Positions 1 through 5,391 of a stretch of DNA of 5,406 nucleotides are shown here, one piece after another (within the stretch, counting starts at the first letter, position 1; each line of letters starts with the position of its first letter). A model generated the notes under the pieces. That model did no database searches. It was not told where the DNA came from and saw nothing but the letters and a program-made list of their open reading frames with translations. The position numbers and the translations under genes are program-made. Source of the stretch: Candidatus Stahliibacteriota bacterium CG08_land_8_20_14_0_20_40_26. GTDB lineage: Bacteria > Hydrothermota > UBA3073. The stretch is from positions 1 through 5,406 of the forward strand of contig PEYP01000077.1 of NCBI GenBank assembly GCA_002774315.1, written 5' to 3'.

Positions 1-205
1 GTAAATTCTTCAGTATTGCCTGCCTCCGAGCAAGTTCCTCCTCAAGCTTTATCCTCTGTGCCTCCAGATTCTTTGCCTGTGTCTCAGCAGAGCCACAGGC
101 CATCTTCGCTTCAGCCAAGCGGTCCATGGTCTCCTGGGATGCCCCTTTAGGACCACAGCCCAAGAGAAGAAGCATTACCCCTACGATAGGGAGCCATTTC
201 TTCAT
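1..205 (-). CDS. Small coiled-coil lipoprotein, N-terminal part (runs off the left edge)
   Basis: Reading the minus strand from an ATG at 205 gives 68 codons with no stop before the window edge, so the C-terminus is missing. The protein begins MKKW, followed by a hydrophobic stretch (residues 4-15) and the lipobox L14-L15-G16-C17. This indicates signal peptidase II cleavage before Cys17, lipid attachment and an envelope location. Gly18 at +2 gives no inner-membrane retention signal of the Asp type. From about residue 25 onward the chain is Ala/Glu/Lys/Leu/Gln-rich with heptad-like Leu spacing, which points to a helical coiled coil. A second Cys sits at residue 37. A strong AGGAGG lies 5 bases upstream of the ATG, which fixes the start. 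The architecture resembles Lpp-like or other periplasmic coiled-coil lipoproteins, but I do not recognise the family and assign no specific function. Confidence 0.85.
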   Translation of the reverse strand, partial: MKKWLPIVGVMLLLLGCGPKGASQETMDRLAEAKMACGSAETQAKNLEAQRIKLEEELARRQAILKNL

Positions 206-210
206 ACCCA

Positions 211-216
211 CCTCCT
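211..216 (-). promoter_or_regulatory. Shine-Dalgarno of the lipoprotein gene
   Basis: On the minus strand the sequence is AGGAGG followed by tgggt and then ATG. This is a full-strength ribosome binding site with a 5-base spacer. It contrasts with the two plus-strand starts at 622 and 3453, which have no recognisable Shine-Dalgarno sequence. Confidence 0.8.
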
Positions 217-220
217 ATTT

Positions 221-300
221 GGCCACTGATTCCACAGATTTCTGTAATTTCTTAAAATACTACCGGTTCGGTATTAATCCATGTAATCTGTGGCTCCATT
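221..300. repeat. Nested inverted-repeat element in the lipoprotein leader
   Basis: CCACAGATT at 232-240 is exactly inverted as AATCTGTGG at 285-293. Comparing 18-base arms (232-249 against the reverse complement of 276-293) gives 13 matches. In the centre TACCG (261-265) and CGGTA (269-273) form a small hairpin with a 3-base loop. The whole would fold as an outer stem, an open region and an inner hairpin. It lies between the minus-strand promoter and the lipoprotein ribosome binding site, so it would be in that transcript's 5' leader. The CCACAGATT...ATT arm style resembles dispersed intergenic repeats I know from many uncultured bacterial genomes. Whether it is dispersed here cannot be seen from one copy. 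It could instead be a leader regulatory structure. Confidence 0.55.
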
Positions 301-310
301 TCCAAATACA

Positions 311-323
311 CTCATTAAATGAG
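311..323. repeat. 13-bp palindrome CTCATT-A-AATGAG
   Basis: This is a perfect inverted repeat with 6-base arms around one central base. It lies about 16-28 bases downstream of the start site predicted for the minus-strand promoter, a position where a repressor operator could sit. No regulator is identified, and chance occurrence in AT-rich DNA is possible. Confidence 0.3.
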
Positions 324-345
324 ATTATTCAGGCTCTTATTTAAC

Positions 346-374
346 ATTATATTACAAATTTTGTCTTTTGTCAA
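346..374 (-). promoter_or_regulatory. Sigma-70-type promoter for the lipoprotein gene
   Basis: Read on the minus strand, TTGACA (374 to 369) is followed by a 17-base spacer and TATAAT (351 to 346). Both hexamers match the housekeeping consensus exactly at the ideal spacing. Transcription should begin near 339, giving a leader of about 134 bases to the ATG at 205. That leader includes the 13-bp palindrome and the nested inverted repeat. Confidence 0.8.
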
Positions 375-404
375 GTAAAAAATGCTTATTTAAGAAAAAA
401 AATA

Positions 405-418
405 GCGACCAGTAACAA
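405..418. repeat. Two-unit heptad repeat between the divergent promoters
   Basis: GCGACCA and GTAACAA lie end to end. With the flanking AATA, the stretch 401-418 matches 3423-3440 (downstream of uvrA) at 15 of 18 bases. It therefore appears to be a short copy of the same intergenic repeat family. Confidence 0.45.
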
Positions 419-472
419 TCACGTATAAAAGCTTATCCAAGAAGTTACGAAGTCCACAGGGTAAGAAAAATC

Positions 473-501
473 TTGACATTTATGCGATTTGATGATATAA
501 T
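473..501 (+). promoter_or_regulatory. Sigma-70-type promoter for uvrA
   Basis: TTGACA (473-478), a 17-base spacer, and TATAAT (496-501) match the housekeeping consensus perfectly. Initiation is expected near 508, giving a 5' leader of about 114 bases that is almost all heptad repeat. I found no LexA-type operator (neither CTG-N10-CAG nor GAAC-N4-GTTC) overlapping it, so the sequence gives no sign of SOS control. It probably also drives the regulator remnant downstream, for which I see no promoter. Confidence 0.85.
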
Positions 502-516
502 TTAAATAGGCAATCA

Positions 517-560
517 GTCATTAGGCATTAGTCATTCGTCATTGGGTTATCAAGTCATTA
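517..560. repeat. Heptad tandem array, consensus GTCATTA
   Basis: Four exact 7-base units run without gaps: GTCATTA, GGCATTA, GTCATTC, GTCATTG (517-544). A further GTCATTA occurs at 554-560. The array begins about 9 bases after the predicted uvrA start site, so it would be the first part of the mRNA leader. It resembles short tandemly repeated repetitive (STRR-type) intergenic sequences known from cyanobacteria and other bacteria. Confidence 0.75.
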
Positions 561-570
561 GATACTTTAA

Positions 571-605
571 CCTTTATCCTTTTTCCTTTATCCTTTATCC
601 TTATT
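571..605. repeat. Heptad tandem array, consensus CCTTTAT
   Basis: Five contiguous 7-base units (CCTTTAT, CCTTTTT, CCTTTAT, CCTTTAT, CCTTATT) end 16 bases before the uvrA ATG. The array is purely pyrimidine plus A on the plus strand. It has the same period as the upstream GTCATTA array but a different consensus. It occupies the position where a ribosome binding site would normally be found. Confidence 0.75.
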
Positions 606-621
606 TCTTGATTACTGGCTT

Positions 622-3402
622 ATGATTCCCGATAAAATACTTATTAAGGGCGCAAGGGTTCACAATTTAAAAAATATAAATGTAGAGATACCAAAAAATA
701 AATTAGTGGTGATAACAGGTATATCAGGCTCAGGTAAATCATCCCTCGCCTTTGACACATTATATGCAGAGGGACAGAGGAGATATGTAGAATCTCTCTC
801 CGCTTACGCCCGCCAATTCCTCGGTATTATGCAAAAGCCCGATGTTGATCACATAGAGGGCCTCTCTCCTGCTATATCCATTTCACAACGCACCGCCTCA
901 AGAAACCCACGCTCAACAGTAGGTACCATAACCGAGATTTACGATTACCTGAGGCTCCTTTATGCAAGAATTGGTATACCTTATTGTTACAAATGTGGAA
1001 GAGAGATTATTGCACAGACAATAGACCAGATTGTTGACAGAATCCTCCAAATTCCCGTGAATACAAGGTTTCATATTCTTGCGCCCATAGTTCGTGGAAG
1101 GAAAGGAGAATATAAAGACCTTCTCTTAAAGTTATCAAAAAAGGGGTATGTAAGATTGAGGGTCGATGGGGAAATATATGATATTACAGATGTACCCGAA
1201 CTTAAGCGCTACAAACAGCATAGTATTGAAATTGTTGTTGACCGTTTGGTAATGTTCGAAAAATCCCGTGGGAAAAAAGATATTCGCTCAAGACTTGCGG
1301 ACTCTGTAGAGACCGCACTTTCAGAAGGCGATGGAACTGTTATAATAGAAAATCTTACAGAGAAAAGAGATTATATATTCTCAACGAAACTATCCTGTCC
1401 CTTCTGTGGAATATCCTATGAGGAGCTCACACCAAGAACATTTTCTTTCAATTCCCCTTATGGTGCTTGTCCCGCCTGTCATGGGCTTGGCACAGAGCTT
1501 GGCATTGACCCCGAACTTGTCATAAAGAATAAGTCACTATCCATACTTGAGGGAGCTGTTGCGCCATGGGGAGAACCAAGTAGATGGTTTCTACGACGAC
1601 TTGAATCACTGTCAAGGGAATACAATTTCTCGCTCCACACCCCCTGGGAGAAACTTTCTAAAGATGCAAAAAGTATAATACTTGAAGGGGCACCCGGTTT
1701 TGAAGGTGTTCTCCCTCGCCTTCTAAGACTTTATATAAACACAGAATCCGACTTTGTAAGGAGGGAGATTGAAAGATATATGGTTGTAACACCCTGTAAG
1801 GAGTGTGGGGGAGCAAGACTCAAGAAAGAGAGTCTTTTTGTAAAGATAAGAGGGTTGAATATCCATAATCTTACGGAACTAACGATAAAGGAGGAGAGAG
1901 AATTCTTCAAGAATCTAAATTTGACAGAAAAAGAAGAGAGTATTGCAAGACTTATTGTGAGAGAGGTTGAGAGGAGATTGGATTTTCTCGTTAATGTTGG
2001 ACTTTCCTATCTCACACTCTCAAGGAAGGCAGATACCCTCTCGGGTGGAGAAGAAGAACGAGTGAGACTCGCAACGCAGGTTGGATCAGGACTTGTTGGT
2101 GTTGTATATATACTTGACGAGCCTTCAATAGGACTCCATCAGAGAGATAATGTGAGGCTACTCTCTACGCTAAAAAGGCTCCGAGATATGGGGAATACCG
2201 TTGTCGTTGTGGAACATGACAGAGAGACCATCTTGCAATCTGATTATGTGATTGACCTTGGGCCCGGTGCTGGCGAACACGGTGGATGGGTCGTTGCAAC
2301 AGGAACACCTGAGGATATACAAAAGAATAAAAAATCAATCACAGGGGCATACATTTCAGGGGAAAAAAAGATAGAGATTCCCAAAAAGAGAAGAGTCCCT
2401 GGTGATAGCTGGTTGATTATAAGTGGCGCAAGACATAATAACCTGAAAGGCATAAATGTAAACATACCACTCGGGCTCTTCGTAGTGGTCACAGGCGTAT
2501 CAGGTAGCGGAAAGTCATCTCTTATAGACGAAACACTCTACCGTGCTCTTGCAAGGCAATTCTATCGCTCAAACCTTGCCCCGGGTGAATATAAGAGAAT
2601 AGAGAATATTGAACTTATAGATAAGGTCGTGAATATAGATCAATCACCAATAGGCAGAACTCCTCGCTCAAATCCTGCAACATATACAGGTGTTTTTACA
2701 TATATAAGGGAATTGTTTGCAAGTCTTCCAGAATCAAAGATGCGAGGATACAAACCAGGTAGGTTTTCATTTAATGTGAGAGGAGGAAGATGTGAAGCAT
2801 GCGAAGGAGAAGGACTCATAAAGGTTGAAATGCATTTTCTTCCGGATATATATATTCCCTGTGAGGTATGTAAGGGAAAAAGATACAATCGGGAAACACT
2901 GGAGGTAGGTTATAGGGGGAAAAACATAGCAGATGTTCTTTCTATGACAGTAACCGAGGCAACGAAGTTTTTCGAGGCAATTCCACGAATAAAAAGGAAA
3001 CTGGGGTTTCTTTATGATGTCGGCCTCGGATATATACAACTTGGACAACCTGCCCCCAGCCTGTCCGGTGGGGAGGCACAGAGAGTGAAACTCGCTAAGG
3101 AACTGTCAAGGATTGCGACAGGAAATACCCTGTACCTTCTGGACGAACCCACAACAGGACTACATTTTGATGATGTGAGGCTTCTTCTTTCGGTCTTAAA
3201 CAGGCTTGTGGATAAAGGTAACACGGTTCTTGTTATTGAACACAACATGGAAGTGATAAAGTGTGCAGATTGGGTTATTGACCTTGGACCAGAGGGTGGC
3301 GAAGAAGGAGGATATATCGTTGCAGAAGGATCGCCTGAGAAGATTATGAAAGAAAAAAAATCCTATACGGGAAGATACCTGAGGAATGCATTGAATTCGT
3401 GA
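622..3402 (+). CDS. uvrA: UvrA, excinuclease ABC subunit A
   Basis: This is the DNA damage-recognition ATPase of nucleotide excision repair. As a dimer it finds bulky lesions and loads UvrB; it acts in the cytoplasm. At 926 aa it is full length (family about 940). The first ABC module has Walker A GISGSGKSS (33-41), an interrupting UvrB-binding/insertion region, a zinc module C259-C262/C283-C286, CKEC at 392-395, signature LSGGEEER (473-480), Walker B ILDEPS (497-502) and H532. The second has Walker A GVSGSGKSS (625-633), the canonical DNA-binding zinc finger C724-x2-C727-x19-C747-x2-C750, signature LSGGEAQR (814-821), Walker B LLDEPT (839-844) and H874. The ATG matches the usual family N-terminus (KILIKGARVHNLKNI) although no Shine-Dalgarno precedes it. 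One oddity is that the first signature has Glu479 where Gln is usual. The stop TGA lies in the first unit of a heptad array. Confidence 0.98.
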   Translation: MIPDKILIKGARVHNLKNINVEIPKNKLVVITGISGSGKSSLAFDTLYAEGQRRYVESLSAYARQFLGIMQKPDVDHIEGLSPAISISQRTASRNPRSTVGTITEIYDYLRLLYARIGIPYCYKCGREIIAQTIDQIVDRILQIPVNTRFHILAPIVRGRKGEYKDLLLKLSKKGYVRLRVDGEIYDITDVPELKRYKQHSIEIVVDRLVMFEKSRGKKDIRSRLADSVETALSEGDGTVIIENLTEKRDYIFSTKLSCPFCGISYEELTPRTFSFNSPYGACPACHGLGTELGIDPELVIKNKSLSILEGAVAPWGEPSRWFLRRLESLSREYNFSLHTPWEKLSKDAKSIILEGAPGFEGVLPRLLRLYINTESDFVRREIERYMVVTPCKECGGARLKKESLFVKIRGLNIHNLTELTIKEEREFFKNLNLTEKEESIARLIVREVERRLDFLVNVGLSYLTLSRKADTLSGGEEERVRLATQVGSGLVGVVYILDEPSIGLHQRDNVRLLSTLKRLRDMGNTVVVVEHDRETILQSDYVIDLGPGAGEHGGWVVATGTPEDIQKNKKSITGAYISGEKKIEIPKKRRVPGDSWLIISGARHNNLKGINVNIPLGLFVVVTGVSGSGKSSLIDETLYRALARQFYRSNLAPGEYKRIENIELIDKVVNIDQSPIGRTPRSNPATYTGVFTYIRELFASLPESKMRGYKPGRFSFNVRGGRCEACEGEGLIKVEMHFLPDIYIPCEVCKGKRYNRETLEVGYRGKNIADVLSMTVTEATKFFEAIPRIKRKLGFLYDVGLGYIQLGQPAPSLSGGEAQRVKLAKELSRIATGNTLYLLDEPTTGLHFDDVRLLLSVLNRLVDKGNTVLVIEHNMEVIKCADWVIDLGPEGGEEGGYIVAEGSPEKIMKEKKSYTGRYLRNALNS

Positions 3403-3440
3403 GGCGTGAAGCGTAAGGCGTAAATAGTGACAAGTAACGA
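3399..3440. repeat. Heptad tandem array, consensus GTRANRN, downstream of uvrA
   Basis: Six gapless 7-base units run GTGAGGC, GTGAAGC, GTAAGGC, GTAAATA, GTGACAA, GTAACGA. The uvrA stop codon TGA (3400-3402) lies inside the first unit. The array and its trailing CAATGACCCCATGAC fill the gap to the ATG at 3453, and the start codon sits in an ATGAC that resembles the inverted GTCAT motif of the upstream array. No terminator hairpin or promoter is visible here. Confidence 0.75.
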
Positions 3441-3452
3441 CTCAATGACCCC

Positions 3453-4139
3453 ATGACTGAAATTTCATTTATAGAGGCAAAACTCTCTCCACCTGCTCTT
3501 CCCTCAGGTATTGTAGAGAGGCAGAGGCTTCTCTCACTTCTAAATGCAAAAACTCGCCTTACTCTCATTATTGCAGGCGCAGGTTATGGCAAGACGACTC
3601 TTCTCGCCCAGTTTGTGCGAAGTCTAAAGCAACCATTTGTATGGTATTCCCTTGACGAAAGGGACAATGATATATCTGTATTCATATCCTACATAGTTCA
3701 TGGCATATCCCAAAAGTTCAAAGGATTTGGAGAGAAAACACTCTATGCACTTAATTTTCCGGACATAATAAAAACTCACTCTATTGAAAATGCATTTATA
3801 TCAGAGGTTACAGAAAAAATTTGTGAGGATTTCGCCCTTGTTATAGATGACTATCACCTCGTATCAAAGAACAAGGAAATAAATGAATTCCTATCAAACA
3901 TCACAAGATGGTCGCCTGAGAATGTCCGTCTTGTTATATCTTCAAGGGAGATGCCTCCAATTTCGCTGTCAAAATTAAGAAGAGAGAAAGAACTTGTGGA
4001 GATTAAGATGGAAGATATGGCATTCACAAAAGAGGAAGCAGAAAAACCTCTTTACCTTCAAGCAGAAGGGTGGGGTTTTCAGATATCATCATCTTATGAA
4101 AGAATTCTTAGAAAAAAGACTGAAGGAGGAAGGAATTGA
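3453..4139 (+). CDS. ATPase-domain fragment of the MalT-like regulator
   Basis: This 228-aa frame encodes the nucleotide-binding part of a MalT/LuxR-type STAND ATPase. Motifs in order are the entry motif AKLSPPALPSG (9-19), Walker A GAGYGKTT (42-49), the family motif WYSLDERDND (64-73), Walker B LVIDDYH (129-135), sensor LVISSRE (160-166) and AFTKEEAE (190-197). After residue 197 family resemblance stops. The last roughly 30 residues are out-of-frame sequence from the next piece, because the parallel frame there reads the conserved NLFTF...FRYHHL. If translated alone it would give a free ATPase domain with a nonsense tail. I regard it as a pseudogene fragment. Confidence 0.7.
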   Translation: MTEISFIEAKLSPPALPSGIVERQRLLSLLNAKTRLTLIIAGAGYGKTTLLAQFVRSLKQPFVWYSLDERDNDISVFISYIVHGISQKFKGFGEKTLYALNFPDIIKTHSIENAFISEVTEKICEDFALVIDDYHLVSKNKEINEFLSNITRWSPENVRLVISSREMPPISLSKLRREKELVEIKMEDMAFTKEEAEKPLYLQAEGWGFQISSSYERILRKKTEGGRN

Positions 4140-5016
4140 AAAAAATACTCTCTGTATAAGAGGGGCAGAAGCCTACGAGAAGAGGGGACTTTTTATGGAT
4201 GCCGTGGAACTTTACATTGAGGCAAACTCTTATAAAAAGGCAAACAATATCACAAAAAAAATAGTAGAGGATATATATAACAAAAGCCAGCTCAATACAC
4301 TCCTGTCTCTTATAGAGAGAATACCACAGGACAAGAGAGACCCGTGGCTTACCTACTGGATTGCGAGAATATACGAGGTAGAGGGCAGATGGGACGATGC
4401 GTTTGTCTATTTTGAGAATGCAGAAAAAAAACTTAAAGGCATAAAGGGATGGACAAGAGTACGGCGGGGAAAGGCAATAATACATTTCAGAAGGGGAAAA
4501 TACAAGGAAGCATTGTCTCTCTTGGAAGAGATTCTTTCTAAAGTTCCGTTAACATATAAGGATGAAATTGCTGACACCTGCTACTTTCTATCGGGATGTT
4601 GCCAAACCCTCGGTGAACTGGATAAGGCAATTTCGTATGCAGAGAAATCACTCTCCATTTATAGAGAGACGGGCAACAAAATTGGGGAGTCAAAGACACT
4701 TCACCATCTTGCACTCAACATCCATTGGACCAAGGGGCAATTTGAAGAGGGAATAAGACTTGCAAAAAGTTCGCTTTTACTTGCAAGAGAGACAGAAGAT
4801 AAACAACAGGCATCAAGGACACTTTATACTCTTGCCAGAATTTACGAGACAAAAGGAGAACATGGTATGGCAGTGGGTACTCTACAGGAAGGATTGGAAA
4901 TCGCAAGAGAAATAAGTTACCCCGGGATAGAGTGTTATCATCTCATTCTACTGGCAGATATACATTACAATGAGACTTCAGGCACTGAATCTCTACAGGG
5001 AAGACCTTTTTCCTGA
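4045..5016 (+). CDS. Sensor/TPR fragment of the MalT-like regulator
   Basis: This frame is open from about 3994, but family-like sequence starts at 4045 with NLFTF, then VFRYHHLMKEFLEKRL (to about 4122), the hallmark found just before the TPR region of MalT-type activators. About five TPR-like helical pairs follow between roughly 4345 and 4960, with cores such as RIYEVEGRWDDAFVYF, HFRRGKYKEALSLLEE, LGELDKAISYAEKSL, KGQFEEGIRLAKSS and YETKGEHGMAVGTLQEG. In intact relatives this superhelix binds the inducer or a partner protein. The helical pattern breaks after LLADIHYNE (about 4975), and the frame then runs through unrelated sequence to TGA at 5014. No start codon with a ribosome binding site exists at its head. 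Confidence 0.65.
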   Translation, partial: NLFTFKQKGGVFRYHHLMKEFLEKRLKEEGIEKNTLCIRGAEAYEKRGLFMDAVELYIEANSYKKANNITKKIVEDIYNKSQLNTLLSLIERIPQDKRDPWLTYWIARIYEVEGRWDDAFVYFENAEKKLKGIKGWTRVRRGKAIIHFRRGKYKEALSLLEEILSKVPLTYKDEIADTCYFLSGCCQTLGELDKAISYAEKSLSIYRETGNKIGESKTLHHLALNIHWTKGQFEEGIRLAKSSLLLARETEDKQQASRTLYTLARIYETKGEHGMAVGTLQEGLEIAREISYPGIECYHLILLADIHYNETSGTESLQGRPFS

Positions 5017-5335
5017 GGATATATATGAAGACTACACCACAGTTGAAAGAGAGAGATTGCGAGAGAATTATCTGGAAACACTATTAAAGGTTTCCGAATT
5101 CTTCCTCGAGAAAGGTGAATATGACATCGCTATCCGGTATGCAAATCGGGTGCTTGCTAAAGACAGGTTATGCGAGGATGGATACAGACTTCTAATACTC
5201 CTGGAGTATAAAAAGGGGAATAGAACAGAGGCAATAAGAATATATAAAAAATATCGTGATTATCTTAAAGATGAACTCGGTGTTGGACCTGATGAAGAGA
5301 TAACCGGGATATATGAGAGAATAACTCATCGGTAG
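4970..5335 (+). CDS. BTAD-domain fragment of the MalT-like regulator
   Basis: The frame encodes a bacterial transcriptional activator domain, the all-helical domain that follows the OmpR-type winged helix in SARP-like regulators. Recognisable motifs are ALNLYREDLFPEDIYEDY, ERERLRENYLETLLKV, GEYDIAIRYANRVLAKD, EDGYRLLILLEYKKGNRTEA, and DELGVGPDEEITGIYERI. The winged-helix DNA-binding domain expected immediately upstream is absent; the bases before 4970 are TPR sequence in another frame. The ATG at 4970 is probably fortuitous, with no Shine-Dalgarno. The C-terminus ends close to the usual family end, and the stop TAG (5333-5335) lies inside the REP-like element. Confidence 0.65.
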   Translation: MRLQALNLYREDLFPEDIYEDYTTVERERLRENYLETLLKVSEFFLEKGEYDIAIRYANRVLAKDRLCEDGYRLLILLEYKKGNRTEAIRIYKKYRDYLKDELGVGPDEEITGIYERITHR

Positions 5336-5391
5336 GAGCAAGCTCCCGCTTGCGATTAAACATCGGTCGCAACGAGGACGTTGCTCCTACC
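5327..5391. repeat. REP-like palindromic element with alternative folds
   Basis: The 24-base arms 5331-5354 and 5368-5391 are inverted with 19 matches: an 11-bp outer stem (GGTAGGAGCAA/TTGCTCCTACC), TCC/GGA within an internal loop, and a 5-bp inner stem (TTGCG/CGCAA) around a 13-base loop. Alternatively each arm folds by itself: GCAAGC-TCCC-GCTTGC (5338-5353) and GCAACG-AGGA-CGTTGC (5369-5384). CATCGGT occurs at the left edge (5327-5333) and again in the loop (5361-5367). The GTAGGAGC...GCTCCTAC outer arms resemble REP/BIME-type repeats moved by RAYT transposases in other bacteria. No transposase is in the window. It has no U-run, so an intrinsic terminator is unlikely, though the hairpin could protect mRNA ends. 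Confidence 0.75.

Larger units (their letters stand above)
3453..5335 (+). pseudogene. Broken MalT-like STAND transcriptional activator with BTAD domain
   Basis: Three consecutive pieces in three frames (each +1 relative to the previous) together match the order of one large regulator: N-terminal MalT/LuxR-type P-loop ATPase, helical FRYHHL region, TPR superhelix, and C-terminal bacterial transcriptional activator domain. An intact relative would be about 1000 aa; only about 627 codons are present. At both frame changes a conserved block is absent: most of the region between the AFT motif and FRYHHL, and the OmpR-type winged helix that should precede the BTAD domain. With no DNA-binding domain left, regulator function is probably lost. 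Alternatives are assembly errors collapsing the gene, or separately translated fragments. The start ATG fits the family N-terminus (AKLSPPALPSGIVER) but has no Shine-Dalgarno. It lies 50 bases after uvrA and is probably read through from it. Confidence 0.8.

Noticed and set aside
126..344. 72-codon plus-strand open frame over the lipoprotein start
   Set aside because: It overlaps the lipoprotein signal-peptide coding region, its ribosome binding site and the inverted repeat. It shows no family features, and the minus strand has a clear lipobox and Shine-Dalgarno.
460..510. LexA/SOS operator at the uvrA promoter
   Set aside because: Neither CTG-N10-CAG nor GAAC-N4-GTTC type motifs were found around the -35/-10 elements.
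511..605. CRISPR-like or phage-related repeat array
   Set aside because: The units are 7 bases with no spacers, and no cas genes are nearby. These are simple short tandem repeats.
2244..3248. Several minus-strand open frames within uvrA
   Set aside because: They lie opposite strongly conserved UvrA coding sequence, have no ribosome binding sites and read as low-quality shadows.
4030..4050. Programmed ribosomal frameshift joining the ATPase and TPR pieces
   Set aside because: A frameshift alone would not account for the missing conserved region of over 100 residues, and the same problem recurs at the second junction. No slippery heptamer plus stem-loop arrangement is evident.
4108..4485. 125-codon minus-strand open frame
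   Set aside because: It is opposite the FRYHHL/TPR coding region, is rich in Cys/Phe/Tyr as expected from the complement of Lys/Glu-rich coding sequence, and has no start signals.
5331..5391. Rho-independent terminator after the regulator remnant
   Set aside because: The hairpin is not followed by a T-run on either strand, and its two-armed structure fits a REP-like element better.
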